DNA of 64,000 bases from Leucaena leucocephala (Eukaryota; Streptophyta; Magnoliopsida; Fabales; Fabaceae), in contig CM073562.1 of the NCBI GenBank assembly GCA_037074615.1, forward strand, positions 7,487,001 through 7,551,000, given 5' to 3'. Numbering within the stretch: the stretch's first letter is position 1; each line of letters begins with the position of its first letter. This document shows, one piece after another, positions 53,901-57,286 of the stretch. The notes beneath the pieces were generated by a model. The model saw only the letters and a list, made by a program, of their open reading frames with translations, was not told the origin of the DNA and searched no databases. Position numbers and translations under genes: made by a program.

Positions 53901-56720
53901 TAAATCTTAGCACTTTGTTTAGAGCATGGAATTGAGTATGAACCATTAGAATAGAGTTTTTATGGGCAGATCAGACTTTACTTTCAAGTTATACCAAGAT
54001 AATTCTAGCATGATCATCAATAAGAGACAGAATTTAGCATTCAAGAAGGATCCAAACATCGCTATTGATTAGAGCAAAAGGATGAAACGGTCAATATTGT
54101 CATGAAGGGTGGAATCTTCTATTAATAGATAAATTTTGTAGGAAGCCTTTTTATATGGCTTGACTTGTGAATAATGCTTTTTTGGACTACATGATTTGGC
54201 TGTTTGTGTGAATTATTTGAGTGATTATTTGAATTTGAATGATTTAAAGTTAGGTGTTGCAACATTTGTCTATCTTGAATGTTTCTTCTTACGCAACACA
54301 CAAATCATTTATTCCATTTTCTCGTATGATTGGATTTTTTACACGCTTTTGACTTCACTATGCAATAGACCGACATCTTTATTCCATAATTTAAGAAATA
54401 ACAATTTAAAGCGACCGAAATTGGAGTAAACCAACCTAGAAAATCTCTCTAGTGGTGGGTGGTTCCCTATAGGAAGAAGTAAACTTATCGTGGGTCTCAA
54501 TGGCTAGTGCAGTATATCTGCCTAATCTAAGAGGTGCATCAGGCATCATGTTCTAATAATACCATCAGAAATTAGGAGAGAAGAGTATGGCATCACAGAT
54601 CTGAATAATGCTCTGAGCTTCTGAATTATTTCAGGCAGCTCTGATCTTACTATTATAATAGTGGAGAATAAAAGACAATTCCCCTCCTAATCAAAGTCCA
54701 AAAACATAAACACTAATAAATAAATAAATAAAGCAAAATATCTCCCTCATAATTATGGATATGAACTTTGGAGAGTTAACCTGGAAAAAAGCGGAAACAA
54801 ATTAGAGACCAATAGAATCAATCACAAGAAAATCCACAGTGATTCTCCAACGCTCAATCACCTATTAAGCTCTTCAATTGAATGAAATACATCTTATGCA
54901 TACCAATTCTCTAATTTGGTTTCAGTCACATGGAAATCCACGGTGATTCTCCAACGCTCAATCTCCTATCAAGCTCTTCAATTGAATGAAATACATCCTA
55001 TGCATACCAATTCTCTAATTTGGTTGTTAATTTTCAGATTAGCTTATGGCCTGTGATGGTCACCATGATGGGTATTTAAGTAGCTAGGGAAGTCAACCAC
55101 AGCTCTAGTACATAAAACATAACTAAGAGAAACAAACAATCCATAACTTATTAGCAGCAGCAACAGACAACATTAAAGAGAGAACAAAATTAGGAGCCAC
55201 ATACTTTCCAGCATGTGAACGACAAAGCTGCAAGGAAAATGAATGAAATGTGCTGATTGTAAGTTCTTTTGCTATTGCCTTCCCAGCAATGGATCCAATT
55301 CGTTGTCTCATCTCAGAAGCTGCTGCGGTCGTGAATGTCATTGCAAGAATATTTGATGGACTGATTCCCTAAACAAGTTTTTTGCAGAAAATGAAACACG
55401 TAAGGAAGGAAACTTCAGTGAAGAAAAGTAGAAAAAGAGGGATACAAGTCAAAGCTGCACCACCTCACTAAGTAGCACCAAAATGCGCCCAACCATTGTG
55501 GATGTCTGACCAAATAAATGAAAAAAATACTTAACACCACCTCCAATAATAAAAACTAGGACCCAAAGAAAAAAATCTAAGGTGTAAAGAAAAGGAAAGG
55601 CGAAGACCTTTCCACTTCCAGGACCAGCAACAATTATTAAGGGGGTTGAAATATCAGTGCAAACTGCTTCTCTTTGACGATCATTTAGGGACTGCAAATA
55701 TTTGGAATATTCCTCCGGCATGTTGCCATTTTGTGTACCATTCAGAGAATCTGTGTGTTCTTTATGATCAATATCAACCATATGTTTCAATAGGTCACCA
55801 CTTGTCACACTCTCAATAGAAGAAATAGAACCTGAACTCAGATTTACATCACCATTGATATCATTCTCATTCCGACCTTCCTCTTGAAAGCTACCATCTG
55901 GTTCCTGCCCCGTTGATTTTGCAGCTGATTTCTGCTGACATATATTGTCAATTTGCTCTAAAATAGATTCATCAAAATCATCATCAAGAAGGCCAGTCAT
56001 CGGAAAATAATCCAATGGTTTAGAATGCTCAGATTTTGTCCTTGGAGTTTCAAAATCTGATAGGCTCATGCTTTCTGCTGAAACAACGGGAATAGCCATT
56101 ATTCTTGCATTTAAACAGTCGGGCTCTTTCCTTGGAGTTTCAAGATCAGATAGCCGCAGGCTCTTGGTAGAAACTATGGCAGAAGCCTCGGATCTTGCAC
56201 TGAAGCTATCATTGATTGCATCACACACACTATGGCCATAGGCTATTGCACTCGGTGTCTTGTTTAAAAAGGCAGATTGGGTATTCACCGGCAACTCTGA
56301 TAGAGGAACCCCCTCAACTTTACCGCCATTCTTGCTTCTGTAAACATAAATAAATACACAATATTAAATTAACTAAAATTTGCCAATTAAATCGAGCCGG
56401 CATAAGCAAATGATTTCATGTAAAAGACAACTACAGCAGAACAGAAAAATTTATACCAAACGTGATTAAGAAAAACGAGCTCCAAAAAAAAATATATACT
56501 CATTTAAAGAGAAAGTGATATTTCGTGTCTCATCATTCAAACCAAAAATGGAAGATATCTTTCGTACATCAATCTGGAAAGCCGGACTGCAAATTACTTA
56601 CTGTTGAGGAGATTCTTGAGGGTGGCAGGAAGTGTACGAGTCATCGCGAGCCCTTTTGCGAGCAAGAAGTGGCTTCGTAGCCCTAAAGATACCGGAAATT
56701 TGGGCGCTTTGCGGGTCCAT
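17819..56720 (-). CDS. SRS2: SRS2-like ATP-dependent DNA helicase (UvrD/PcrA type), 29 coding exons, intact frame
   Basis: This is a predicted superfamily 1A 3'-to-5' DNA helicase, expected to act in the nucleus on recombination and repair intermediates, as proposed for Arabidopsis At4g25120. Joining 29 exons gives 1151 residues. Landmarks by residue: acidic and serine-rich N-terminal region 1-250; Q motif LNDRQREAV 257-265; Walker A GPGSGKT 278-284; motif Ia AMTFTTAAASEM about 306-317; motif II DEFQDT 486-491; motif III from 517 (SIFSFNGAD); motif IV with NYRSTRY after 542; motif V region TLTTIHQAKGLEWD about 851-864; motif VI EERRLFYVAMTRAR 895-908; conserved PSRF..EIPHHLLE after 926; C-terminal tail to 1151. 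All junctions are GT..AG and all phases agree. Length is close to the family norm as I recall it (about 1,120). Introns hold over 20 kb of transposons, so transcription and splicing need testing. Confidence 0.9.
18769..19037 (-). repeat. Copia A 3' LTR
   Basis: Same length as the 5' copy and one base different. It is preceded on the element strand by the polypurine tract at 19050-19038. Confidence 0.95.
19045..23517 (-). CDS. Copia A Gag-Pol polyprotein, intact, 1490 residues
   Basis: One open frame codes all retrotransposon functions. Numbering from an in-frame ATG four codons upstream (23529), approximate positions are: gag 40-260; CCHC knuckle 275-288 (CDHCKKVGH); aspartic protease DSGASDH at 434; integrase zinc region with H567, H572, C595, C598; integrase catalytic D624, D688 and E724; reverse transcriptase with QMDVKNAFLN and YVDD at about 1177; RNase H with DADWAG at about 1341; and a TADVLTKGL-type end. 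I prefer the ATG at 23517 (MVSEHGG) because the other lies wholly in the LTR, but both are possible. The next methionine is about residue 64, inside gag. Intact catalytic residues suggest it could still move. Confidence 0.92.
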   Translation of the reverse strand: MVSEHGGSVQSSTTEHDNTVPSDGGSRHSSTKIAGLEGSAILIVPERLTGENYLDWSQSMLLALDGRDRLDFINSDQPPTNDASTRRRWKSDNALVASWLLNSMLPEVRRSFMFLTSAKAIWAAVKDAYGKRPNGSLLFDLRARLWTVKQGARPINAYYLEKTVLWQELDLLQHRIWRDPEDAAEYRRAVEEERLFEFLVGLNSAYDDTRGRLLSRVPLPSVTEAFALLRDEESRRHIMLADQTPRPSPIEGSALAVRAADSGSRRDRPMCDHCKKVGHTREKCWDLHGKPPDWRPKPRRPKAHLVEAQGPEDEGSVTAGTPHSVGRSTSQQLQAQIVPGPTHAGSLPGPYCPGPAQGGHAGSNSFPAGPIHLGPITAPDPLKIILDRLSALENQSRQQQPVASIAQRGNPFQALTTIKGEKTGSCWIIDSGASDHMTGDVSLFSNYITATSRLTVKIADGSDSLVAGSGTINVSPTLTLHDVLHVPKLKCNLLSVRQLTTRERCHADFFATHCVFQDLFTGTTIGVAKELDGLYYLNDCHHPVTPSCNTVSLPRTSEFELWHKRLGHPNFQYMCKMFPSICSNKTPELFCESCELAKHHRSSFHPISYRPSKPFSIIHSDLWGPSRIPNRTHSKWFMTLIDDHTRVSWVFLLKDKTEVCQTFIEFYTMIHTQFNTKIQTLHTDNGTEYFNLSLSSFLKTKGITHKSSCAHSPQQNGIAERKNRHILDTARALLFSSSVPAYYWDDAILTATFLINRMPCKPLSFQTPLQVLHHHFNLPYLENTLPLRVFGCTTFVHLHHTQKLDPKAIKCIYLGPARNQKGYRCFDPTSKRLYVTCDVTFHESVPFYSSVQGENWSEPPFPHIQDTEPTCPQHEPDRIYILEREPKEDTSSGGDNNRWGQVYTRRNMTGNEPQATETTQESEPEAGPDHAISTEDLDLPIAVRKQRRSCTRHPIERFVSYQALSSKHCAFVSHLDQVRVPESIHEALDSPEWRKAVMAEMEALESNKTWEIVELPKGKKAVGCKWVFTPKYCADGSLDKYKARLVAKGFTQVYGMDYTETFAPVAKLNTIRILFSLAANLDWPLHQMDVKNAFLNGELKEEVFMKMPPGFPGRKENQVCRLRKSLYGLKQSPRAWFERFTRVLKDQNYTQGQSDHTLFFKHLDRKIVILAVYVDDIVLTGDDQAEIDRIKGALNKEFQVKDLGRMKYFLGMEVARSEKGISISQRKYILDLLGETGMLGCRPSNTPIRVDKISDDEDLGKAVDMRRYQRMVGKLIYLSHTRPDIAYAVSMVSQHSHDPKQKHLNEVYRILRYLKGSPGLGLLFKKSDNRSIQMLTDADWAGDQDDRRSTSGYVTYVWGNLVTWRSKKQSVVARSSAEAEFRAIALGICEGLWVKRVLEELRMPMKLPISLHSDNMAAINMSHNPIQHDRTKHVEIDRHFIREKIDAKTIDLRYIPSKEQTADVLTKGLTRDKFEYLIGKLDMINIYAPT
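23505..23516 (-). other. Copia A primer-binding site, inside the gag frame
   Basis: TGGTATCAGAGC is the tRNA-iMet complement. It directly follows the LTR and is translated as part of MVSEH, so the primer site and the gag start codon overlap. Confidence 0.9.
23517..23785 (-). repeat. Copia A 5' LTR
   Basis: TG..CA termini. It contains two tandem units of about 35 bp, built on TGGGATTTAC.GCATGTAATCC in part. The last base on the minus strand is the A of the MVSEH start codon of gag. Confidence 0.95.
23982..24044 (-). CDS. SRS2: Helicase exon 28
   Basis: 63 nt, reads DHFMKLRIDSAMGSATPTHK; donor GTAGAA. The copia A element begins about 200 bp downstream in intron 28. Confidence 0.88.
24293..24352 (-). 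CDS. SRS2: Helicase exon 27
   Basis: 60 nt, reads VLRWEQIPADKRALLMREKQ; phase 0 at both ends. Confidence 0.88.
24466..24528 (-). CDS. SRS2: Helicase exon 26
   Basis: 63 nt, reads DLLRSLKSCLSCDEAFQYAQ; phase 0; donor GTAAGT. Confidence 0.88.
25236..25286 (-). CDS. SRS2: Helicase exon 25
   Basis: 51 nt, reads VGFIIDERLRDKRNKNK. The donor after AAG (GTCTAT) is weak but keeps the family frame into exon 26. Confidence 0.8.
26052..26278 (-). repeat. Copia C 3' LTR
   Basis: It starts TGATGAATTATATG and ends TCTCACA, followed by a polypurine-complement CACCCCTCAAGT. Confidence 0.88.
26285..30430 (-). pseudogene. Copia C Gag-Pol pseudogene
   Basis: Gag starts at about 30430 (MSSTCSDQ) and runs through a CKKVGHTREKC knuckle near 29620. 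The protease box region near 29400 is degraded. Integrase pieces include HKRLGHPS (about 28960), HSDVWGP (about 28790) and HSPQQNGVAERKN (about 28610). Reverse transcriptase pieces lie at 27885-26950 and include GLKQLPRAW; the catalytic box is damaged (SMWMDD). RNase H pieces include DADWAGSQED (about 26740) and an ILTKGLPEE end. Stops and frameshifts separate nearly every domain. Confidence 0.88.
30511..30630. repeat. Two 58-bp tandem units in the copia C leader
   Basis: TGCCCGACGCACAAGACGCT begins at 30513 and again at 30571. The repeat lies between the primer site and the gag ATG, the region where packaging or translation signals would sit. Confidence 0.7.
30812..31039 (-). repeat. Copia C 5' LTR
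   Basis: It starts TGATGAATTATATG and ends CCCATA; the terminal CA is mutated to TA, but the CTTAT duplication fixes the boundary. Confidence 0.88.
31308..31401 (-). CDS. SRS2: Helicase exon 24
   Basis: 94 nt, reads FNVEDRSLISQLFYQWAKKK and then DPKRLLGK, a plant SRS2-like C-terminal block. Copia C sits in the next intron. Confidence 0.88.
31499..31707 (-). CDS. SRS2: Helicase exon 23
   Basis: 209 nt, residues 943-1011 plus two bases. Polar linker (GEISTHELHIKREV ...) ending NGSNFLRR; phase 2 joins to exon 24 as AG|A. Confidence 0.8.
32058..32242 (-). repeat. Copia B 3' LTR
   Basis: Starts TGAGTAATTGTAAG, ends GGCATATTCA. One difference from the 5' copy. Confidence 0.92.
35745..35815 (-). 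repeat. Short in-frame repeats before the copia B zinc knuckle
   Basis: Units coding VHQRD/AQVHQRD follow one another just downstream of the first stop codon and upstream of FCEHCKKVGH. They look like recent slippage in the gag linker. Confidence 0.6.
36622..36633 (-). other. Copia B primer-binding site, inside the gag frame
   Basis: TGGTATCAGAGC, read in frame as part of MVSEH as in copia A; here a second ATG (MSSAES) lies 11 codons downstream and could serve as an alternative start. Confidence 0.85.
36636..36820 (-). repeat. Copia B 5' LTR
   Basis: Starts TGAGTAATTGTAAG, ends GGCATATTCA, and runs directly into an (AT)n tract at 36821-36837. Confidence 0.92.
37170..37670 (+). pseudogene. 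Copia RNase H fragment in intron 22, antisense to the gene
   Basis: The plus strand reads NVDWGRNLDDRRSASGFCIF, then VTWTSRKQSVVSRST, KHVELDEHFIREKV and VANILTKIV; a following YLRQKIGVM segment lies in the same region. It is the 3' end of a copia family distinct from A, B and C. No LTR was recognised next to it. A long minus-strand open frame across the same bases is its antisense shadow. Confidence 0.75.
38308..38364 (-). CDS. SRS2: Helicase exon 22
   Basis: 57 nt, reads ILQPSRFVKEIPHHLLEFQ, the PSRF..EIP block that closes the UvrD core. The 6.6-kb intron 22 follows. Confidence 0.9.
38442..38528 (-). CDS. SRS2: Helicase exon 21: motif VI
   Basis: 87 nt, residues 895-923. EERRLFYVAMTRAR is a near-perfect UvrD motif VI with the ATP-sensing arginine. 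Confidence 0.92.
38629..38700 (-). CDS. SRS2: Helicase exon 20
   Basis: 72 nt, reads ANESEIPLLHDFNG and NDTGALVE, the segment between motif V and motif VI. Confidence 0.88.
38701..39497. repeat. Intron 19 made mostly of two diverged tandem units
   Basis: GACTGACATGTTCAATTGGA near 38856 recurs as GACTAACATGTTCAATTAGA near 39209, and TAATTACTTTAAGATCACA recurs at about 38999 and 39346. The first unit carries about 95 bp absent from the second. The two 3' ends both carry GTAAAGAAAGTTTTATCCAC. Confidence 0.65.
39498..39536 (-). CDS. SRS2: Helicase exon 19: motif V
   Basis: 39-nt micro-exon reading AKGLEWDAVFIIK. Most UvrD relatives have serine before KGLEWD; here it is alanine. Confidence 0.9.
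39614..39820 (-). CDS. SRS2: Helicase exon 18: start of motif V region
   Basis: 207 nt, residues 789-857. Ends NSVTLTTIHQ, so the intron splits the TIHQ.KGLEW block. The middle is charged (KLVEVKRDEE). Confidence 0.9.
40383..40460 (-). CDS. SRS2: Helicase exon 17
   Basis: 78 nt, reads KYLLDQRAVVDVDGG and NEDYDVRS, a family-specific block in domain 2B. Confidence 0.88.
41171..41221 (-). CDS. SRS2: Helicase exon 16
   Basis: 51 nt, reads ECSISAVISSVTNMIPE; phase 0 at both ends. Confidence 0.85.
41654..41720 (-). CDS. SRS2: Helicase exon 15
   Basis: 67 nt. The acceptor after ATAG at 41721 is chosen because it restores phase (AG|G) and gives SQLVQGRKVLVTLEMIS; the nearer CAG would shift the frame. 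Confidence 0.8.
41998..42807. mobile_element. Stowaway (Tc1/mariner) MITE in intron 14, with a nested LINE
   Basis: The left end is TA|CTCCCTCCGGTCCC and the right end, read inverted, TA|CTCCCTCTGAGGTG; a TA duplication lies at 41996-41997 and 42808-42809. These are classic plant Stowaway ends. Without the 559 bp added by the nested LINE and its duplication it is 251 bp, a normal size. It has no coding capacity. Confidence 0.85.
42127..42672 (+). mobile_element. 5'-truncated RTE LINE inside the Stowaway element
   Basis: A perfect 13-bp duplication, TAATTAAAGGGAT, flanks it (42114-42126, 42673-42685). The plus strand carries the RTE reverse-transcriptase tail: RIQAGWFKW, YSSECWALKGQQEHKV and RMMKYMCGH, with stops. 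It ends in GATAAGGCTTGTTGTTGTTA, the usual plant RTE 3' end. It matches the larger RTE copy at 51394-53236. Confidence 0.88.
42865..42965 (-). CDS. SRS2: Helicase exon 14
   Basis: 101 nt, reads VIEHVNKILTIRKCSFLSAA and DIFSAKISGTFK; ends in phase 2. The Stowaway element of intron 14 ends 57 bp downstream of the donor. Confidence 0.85.
43071..43184 (-). CDS. SRS2: Helicase exon 13
   Basis: 114 nt, residues 652-689, after the 4.9-kb intron 12. Reads VVKTIIAMLRTALPGCDD and PYRRVFKALLPFEK. Confidence 0.88.
43699..43859 (+). repeat. Copia D 5' LTR, 161 bp
   Basis: Starts TGTAGAGATATTATACG, ends AATCAACA. TATATATAT near 43803 is a likely TATA box. Confidence 0.78.
44458..46820 (+). pseudogene. 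Copia D gag-protease-integrase pseudogene
   Basis: Gag opens at 44458 (MAATKSTTISEM), with stops at about 44533 and 44646, and continues through FLTALPPRYIAARSQIL. A zinc knuckle remnant lies near 45200 (CYYCKEPSHMKRTC). Protease WIIDSGATDHMTG is at about 45418. Integrase pieces are LGHLSLSSLKKIYP, VHSDVWGPC (about 45970) and TPAQNGVAKRKN (about 46240). Then KVFLGY-type sequence (KCVFLGYSRIQKGY) ends at a proline-rich tail. It is broken by several stops and shifts. Confidence 0.8.
46821..48062. other. AT-rich remainder of intron 12
   Basis: No coding pattern. It holds a 41-bp tandem duplication (GCATAAATGAATAAACAAAG starting at 47590 and again at 47631). Confidence 0.5.
48063..48146 (-). CDS. 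SRS2: Helicase exon 12
   Basis: 84 nt, residues 624-651. Reads ISGKAFQIAFRERKIPF ... GVAFYRKK, the region of UvrD relatives with IPY.V.GG..F. The next intron holds copia D. Confidence 0.9.
48242..48361 (-). CDS. SRS2: Helicase exon 11
   Basis: 120 nt, residues 584-623. Reads ITVMECHNEDAQCAF ... YGNIAILYRRQ, the block in which UvrD relatives have DIAILYR. Confidence 0.9.
48453..48578 (-). CDS. SRS2: Helicase exon 10: motif IV
   Basis: 126 nt, residues 542-583. IRLNKNYRSTRYIVEAA is the conserved ATP and DNA contact block (NYRS). Confidence 0.9.
48717..48791 (-). CDS. SRS2: Helicase exon 9: motif III
   Basis: 75 nt, residues 517-541. With the last residue of exon 8 it reads QSIFSFNGAD, matching the UvrD motif III pattern QSIY.FRGA in relatives. 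Confidence 0.9.
48926..49059 (-). CDS. SRS2: Helicase exon 8: motif II (DEFQDT)
   Basis: 134 nt, residues 472-516. Contains IVIDEFQDTSSMQY, the Walker B box that binds magnesium and hydrolyses ATP, and ends in TIVGDDDQ. Confidence 0.92.
49157..49262 (-). CDS. SRS2: Helicase exon 7
   Basis: 106 nt, reads AEILEHYNNILKSC and then ALDYHDLI, the conserved block before motif II in UvrD relatives. Ends in phase 1. Confidence 0.9.
49373..49429 (-). CDS. SRS2: Helicase exon 6
   Basis: 57 nt, reads AKASGRTYAEHLELGNEMG; phase 0 at both ends; donor GTAAGC. Confidence 0.85.
50254..50449 (-). CDS. SRS2: Helicase exon 5
   Basis: 196 nt, follows the 4.75-kb intron 4. Completes the split lysine codon and reads LGRTSDFLVYGQGQQRKAI ... 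KKWLKFVTQ, part of the 1B insertion. A solo LTR starts only about 20 bp upstream of its acceptor. Confidence 0.9.
50470..50985 (+). mobile_element. Solo LTR of the chromovirus family in intron 4
   Basis: A 516-bp TG..CA unit (TGATACGTTCAC to TTACATCA) with a perfect CAATA duplication (50465-50469, 50986-50990). It matches the 3' LTR at 11044-11530, including the end of the polyprotein frame (KKYKKGKIPF). Orientation is plus, antisense to the helicase. Confidence 0.88.
51394..53236 (-). mobile_element. RTE-clade LINE in intron 4, internally deleted
   Basis: An 18-bp duplication with one mismatch flanks it (ATGAATTAAACAAGTATA at 51376-51393, ATGAATTAAGCAAGTATA at 53237-53254). The minus-strand 3' end is a (TTG)n tail after GGGGTCAGCTACATAGATCA read on plus, typical of plant RTE. 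The 5' leader is kept, but most of the endonuclease is deleted. It is in the same orientation as the helicase. Confidence 0.9.
51462..53010 (-). pseudogene. RTE endonuclease-reverse transcriptase pseudogene
   Basis: The minus strand has the first residues of the endonuclease (RFGTWNIGTMSGKALEVV, about 52970-52915). It then passes directly into the reverse transcriptase (AVRPDGIPIEIWKCLGEVGV), with stops. NQCGFMPGRSTIEAIHLLR (about 52580) and YDRVPREVL follow. After a stop at 52425-52427 the longest open piece, 52418-51462, has GLHQGSSLSPYLFNLV, the catalytic box as FTDDIVLV, KYLGSMIQKDG and CLRWFGHVQRRP. The box has TDD where FADD is usual. Not functional because of the deletion and stops. 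Confidence 0.88.
53690..54570 (-). pseudogene. Strongly decayed copia integrase remnant in intron 4
   Basis: The minus strand shows scattered integrase signs in several frames: FALINSDVW near 54060, a CLLLMIMLE/LIDDHAR-like stretch near 54010, and a NTQQCKIAERKNQ stretch near 53790. A primer-site-like TGGTATTATTAGAAC lies near 54550. Limits are soft; part of 54571-55110 could be its LTR. Confidence 0.55.
54830..55024. repeat. Two tandem 104-bp units in intron 4
   Basis: AAATCCACAGTGATTCTCCA begins at 54830 and AAATCCACGGTGATTCTCCA at 54934. The units differ at only a few bases, so the duplication is younger than the surrounding remnants. Confidence 0.8.
55205..55368 (-). CDS. SRS2: Helicase exon 4: motifs Ia and Ic
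   Basis: 164 nt. Carries AMTFTTAAASEMRQRIG and TISTFHSFSLQLCR, the single-strand DNA contact motifs of UvrD-type helicases. Ends in phase 2 (HAGK split); donor GTATGT. Confidence 0.9.
55464..55505 (-). CDS. SRS2: Helicase exon 3
   Basis: 42 nt coding TSTMVGRILVLLSE. It supplies the threonine that completes GKT of the nucleotide-binding loop and the helix after it. Phase 0 at both ends; intron 2 is only 102 bp. Confidence 0.9.
55608..56337 (-). CDS. SRS2: Helicase exon 2: N-terminal region, Q motif, Walker A
   Basis: 730 nt, residues 40-283. The first 200 residues are polar with acidic and serine-rich stretches and carry LSDLETPRK (102-110) and LSDFETPRT (132-140), spaced 30 residues apart. 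LNDRQREAV and IVAGPGSGK close the exon, so the intron splits Walker A after the invariant lysine. Confidence 0.9.
56602..56720 (-). CDS. SRS2: Helicase exon 1 (start codon)
   Basis: ATG at 56720-56718 opens MDPQSAQISG. A basic cluster RKRAR (residues 21-25) could be a nuclear localisation signal. It ends in phase 2 before donor GTAAGT (56601-56596); the split codon with exon 2 is CA|A. No earlier in-frame ATG was seen before the copia LTR at 56834. Confidence 0.85.
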
Positions 56721-56833
56721 GGTGGAGCAGCAGGAAGCGAAAACGAAGCACAAATTTGAATTATAGTTTTGTCCCGCTCCCTCGTTCTCTTTTTGTTTTC
56801 AAAAAAAAGAAGTAAAGGACAATTTTGTCCCAA
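56721..56833 (-). promoter_or_regulatory. Helicase 5' leader/promoter remnant
   Basis: Only 113 bp separate the ATG from the copia E LTR. The stretch is rich in pyrimidine and A runs. No TATA box is evident. If this is all untranslated leader, the native promoter has been displaced beyond the 4.1-kb element; otherwise the LTR edge may supply it. Confidence 0.4.
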
Positions 56834-57102
56834 TGTTATGAATATTAGAATATAGAAGTCCATCTTTATCTCCCTCTTTCTCTTCAAATTTCTTGGGTCA
56901 TTATTCCTCCATTAATTACTAGACTCTTCATTATTCACCTATTAATTAATGGACTCTTCATCTTCAACTTCTATGCCTATAAATAGGCCATAACATTTGT
57001 GTTATAAGGTAGAAAAAAGAATAAAGAATATAATATATACTTCTCTCATTTTCTTGTCCCCATCTCTTCTCTCCTCTTAATCTTATTGTTAGTTTCATAA
57101 GA
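56834..57102 (+). repeat. Copia E 5' LTR
   Basis: TGTTATGAATATTAG start, TATAAATA at 56978-56985, end near GTTTCATAAGA. It faces away from the helicase ATG. Confidence 0.82.
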
Positions 57103-57286
57103 CGTTATCAGCACGATTGCTCTAGCTAACTAATATTATTGTAAAATATATCAATGGAAGGTGAGTTTCTATATTACTTTCATGTTAAATTGTAGTTTTA
57201 TTTCATGTTTGATTATTTTCTAATTACTCAACCTTCTTAATATAAATCTCCATTTAACTTTTGTTACATTTTATGATAGTATCATC

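Noticed and set aside
54196..54429. A 77-residue plus-strand open frame in intron 4
   Set aside because: It overlaps decayed minus-strand copia sequence; no family pattern.
17819..56720. The helicase as a pseudogene because of its size and many insertions
   Set aside because: All 29 exons join in phase with no stop and all catalytic motifs are intact; every identified insertion is intronic.
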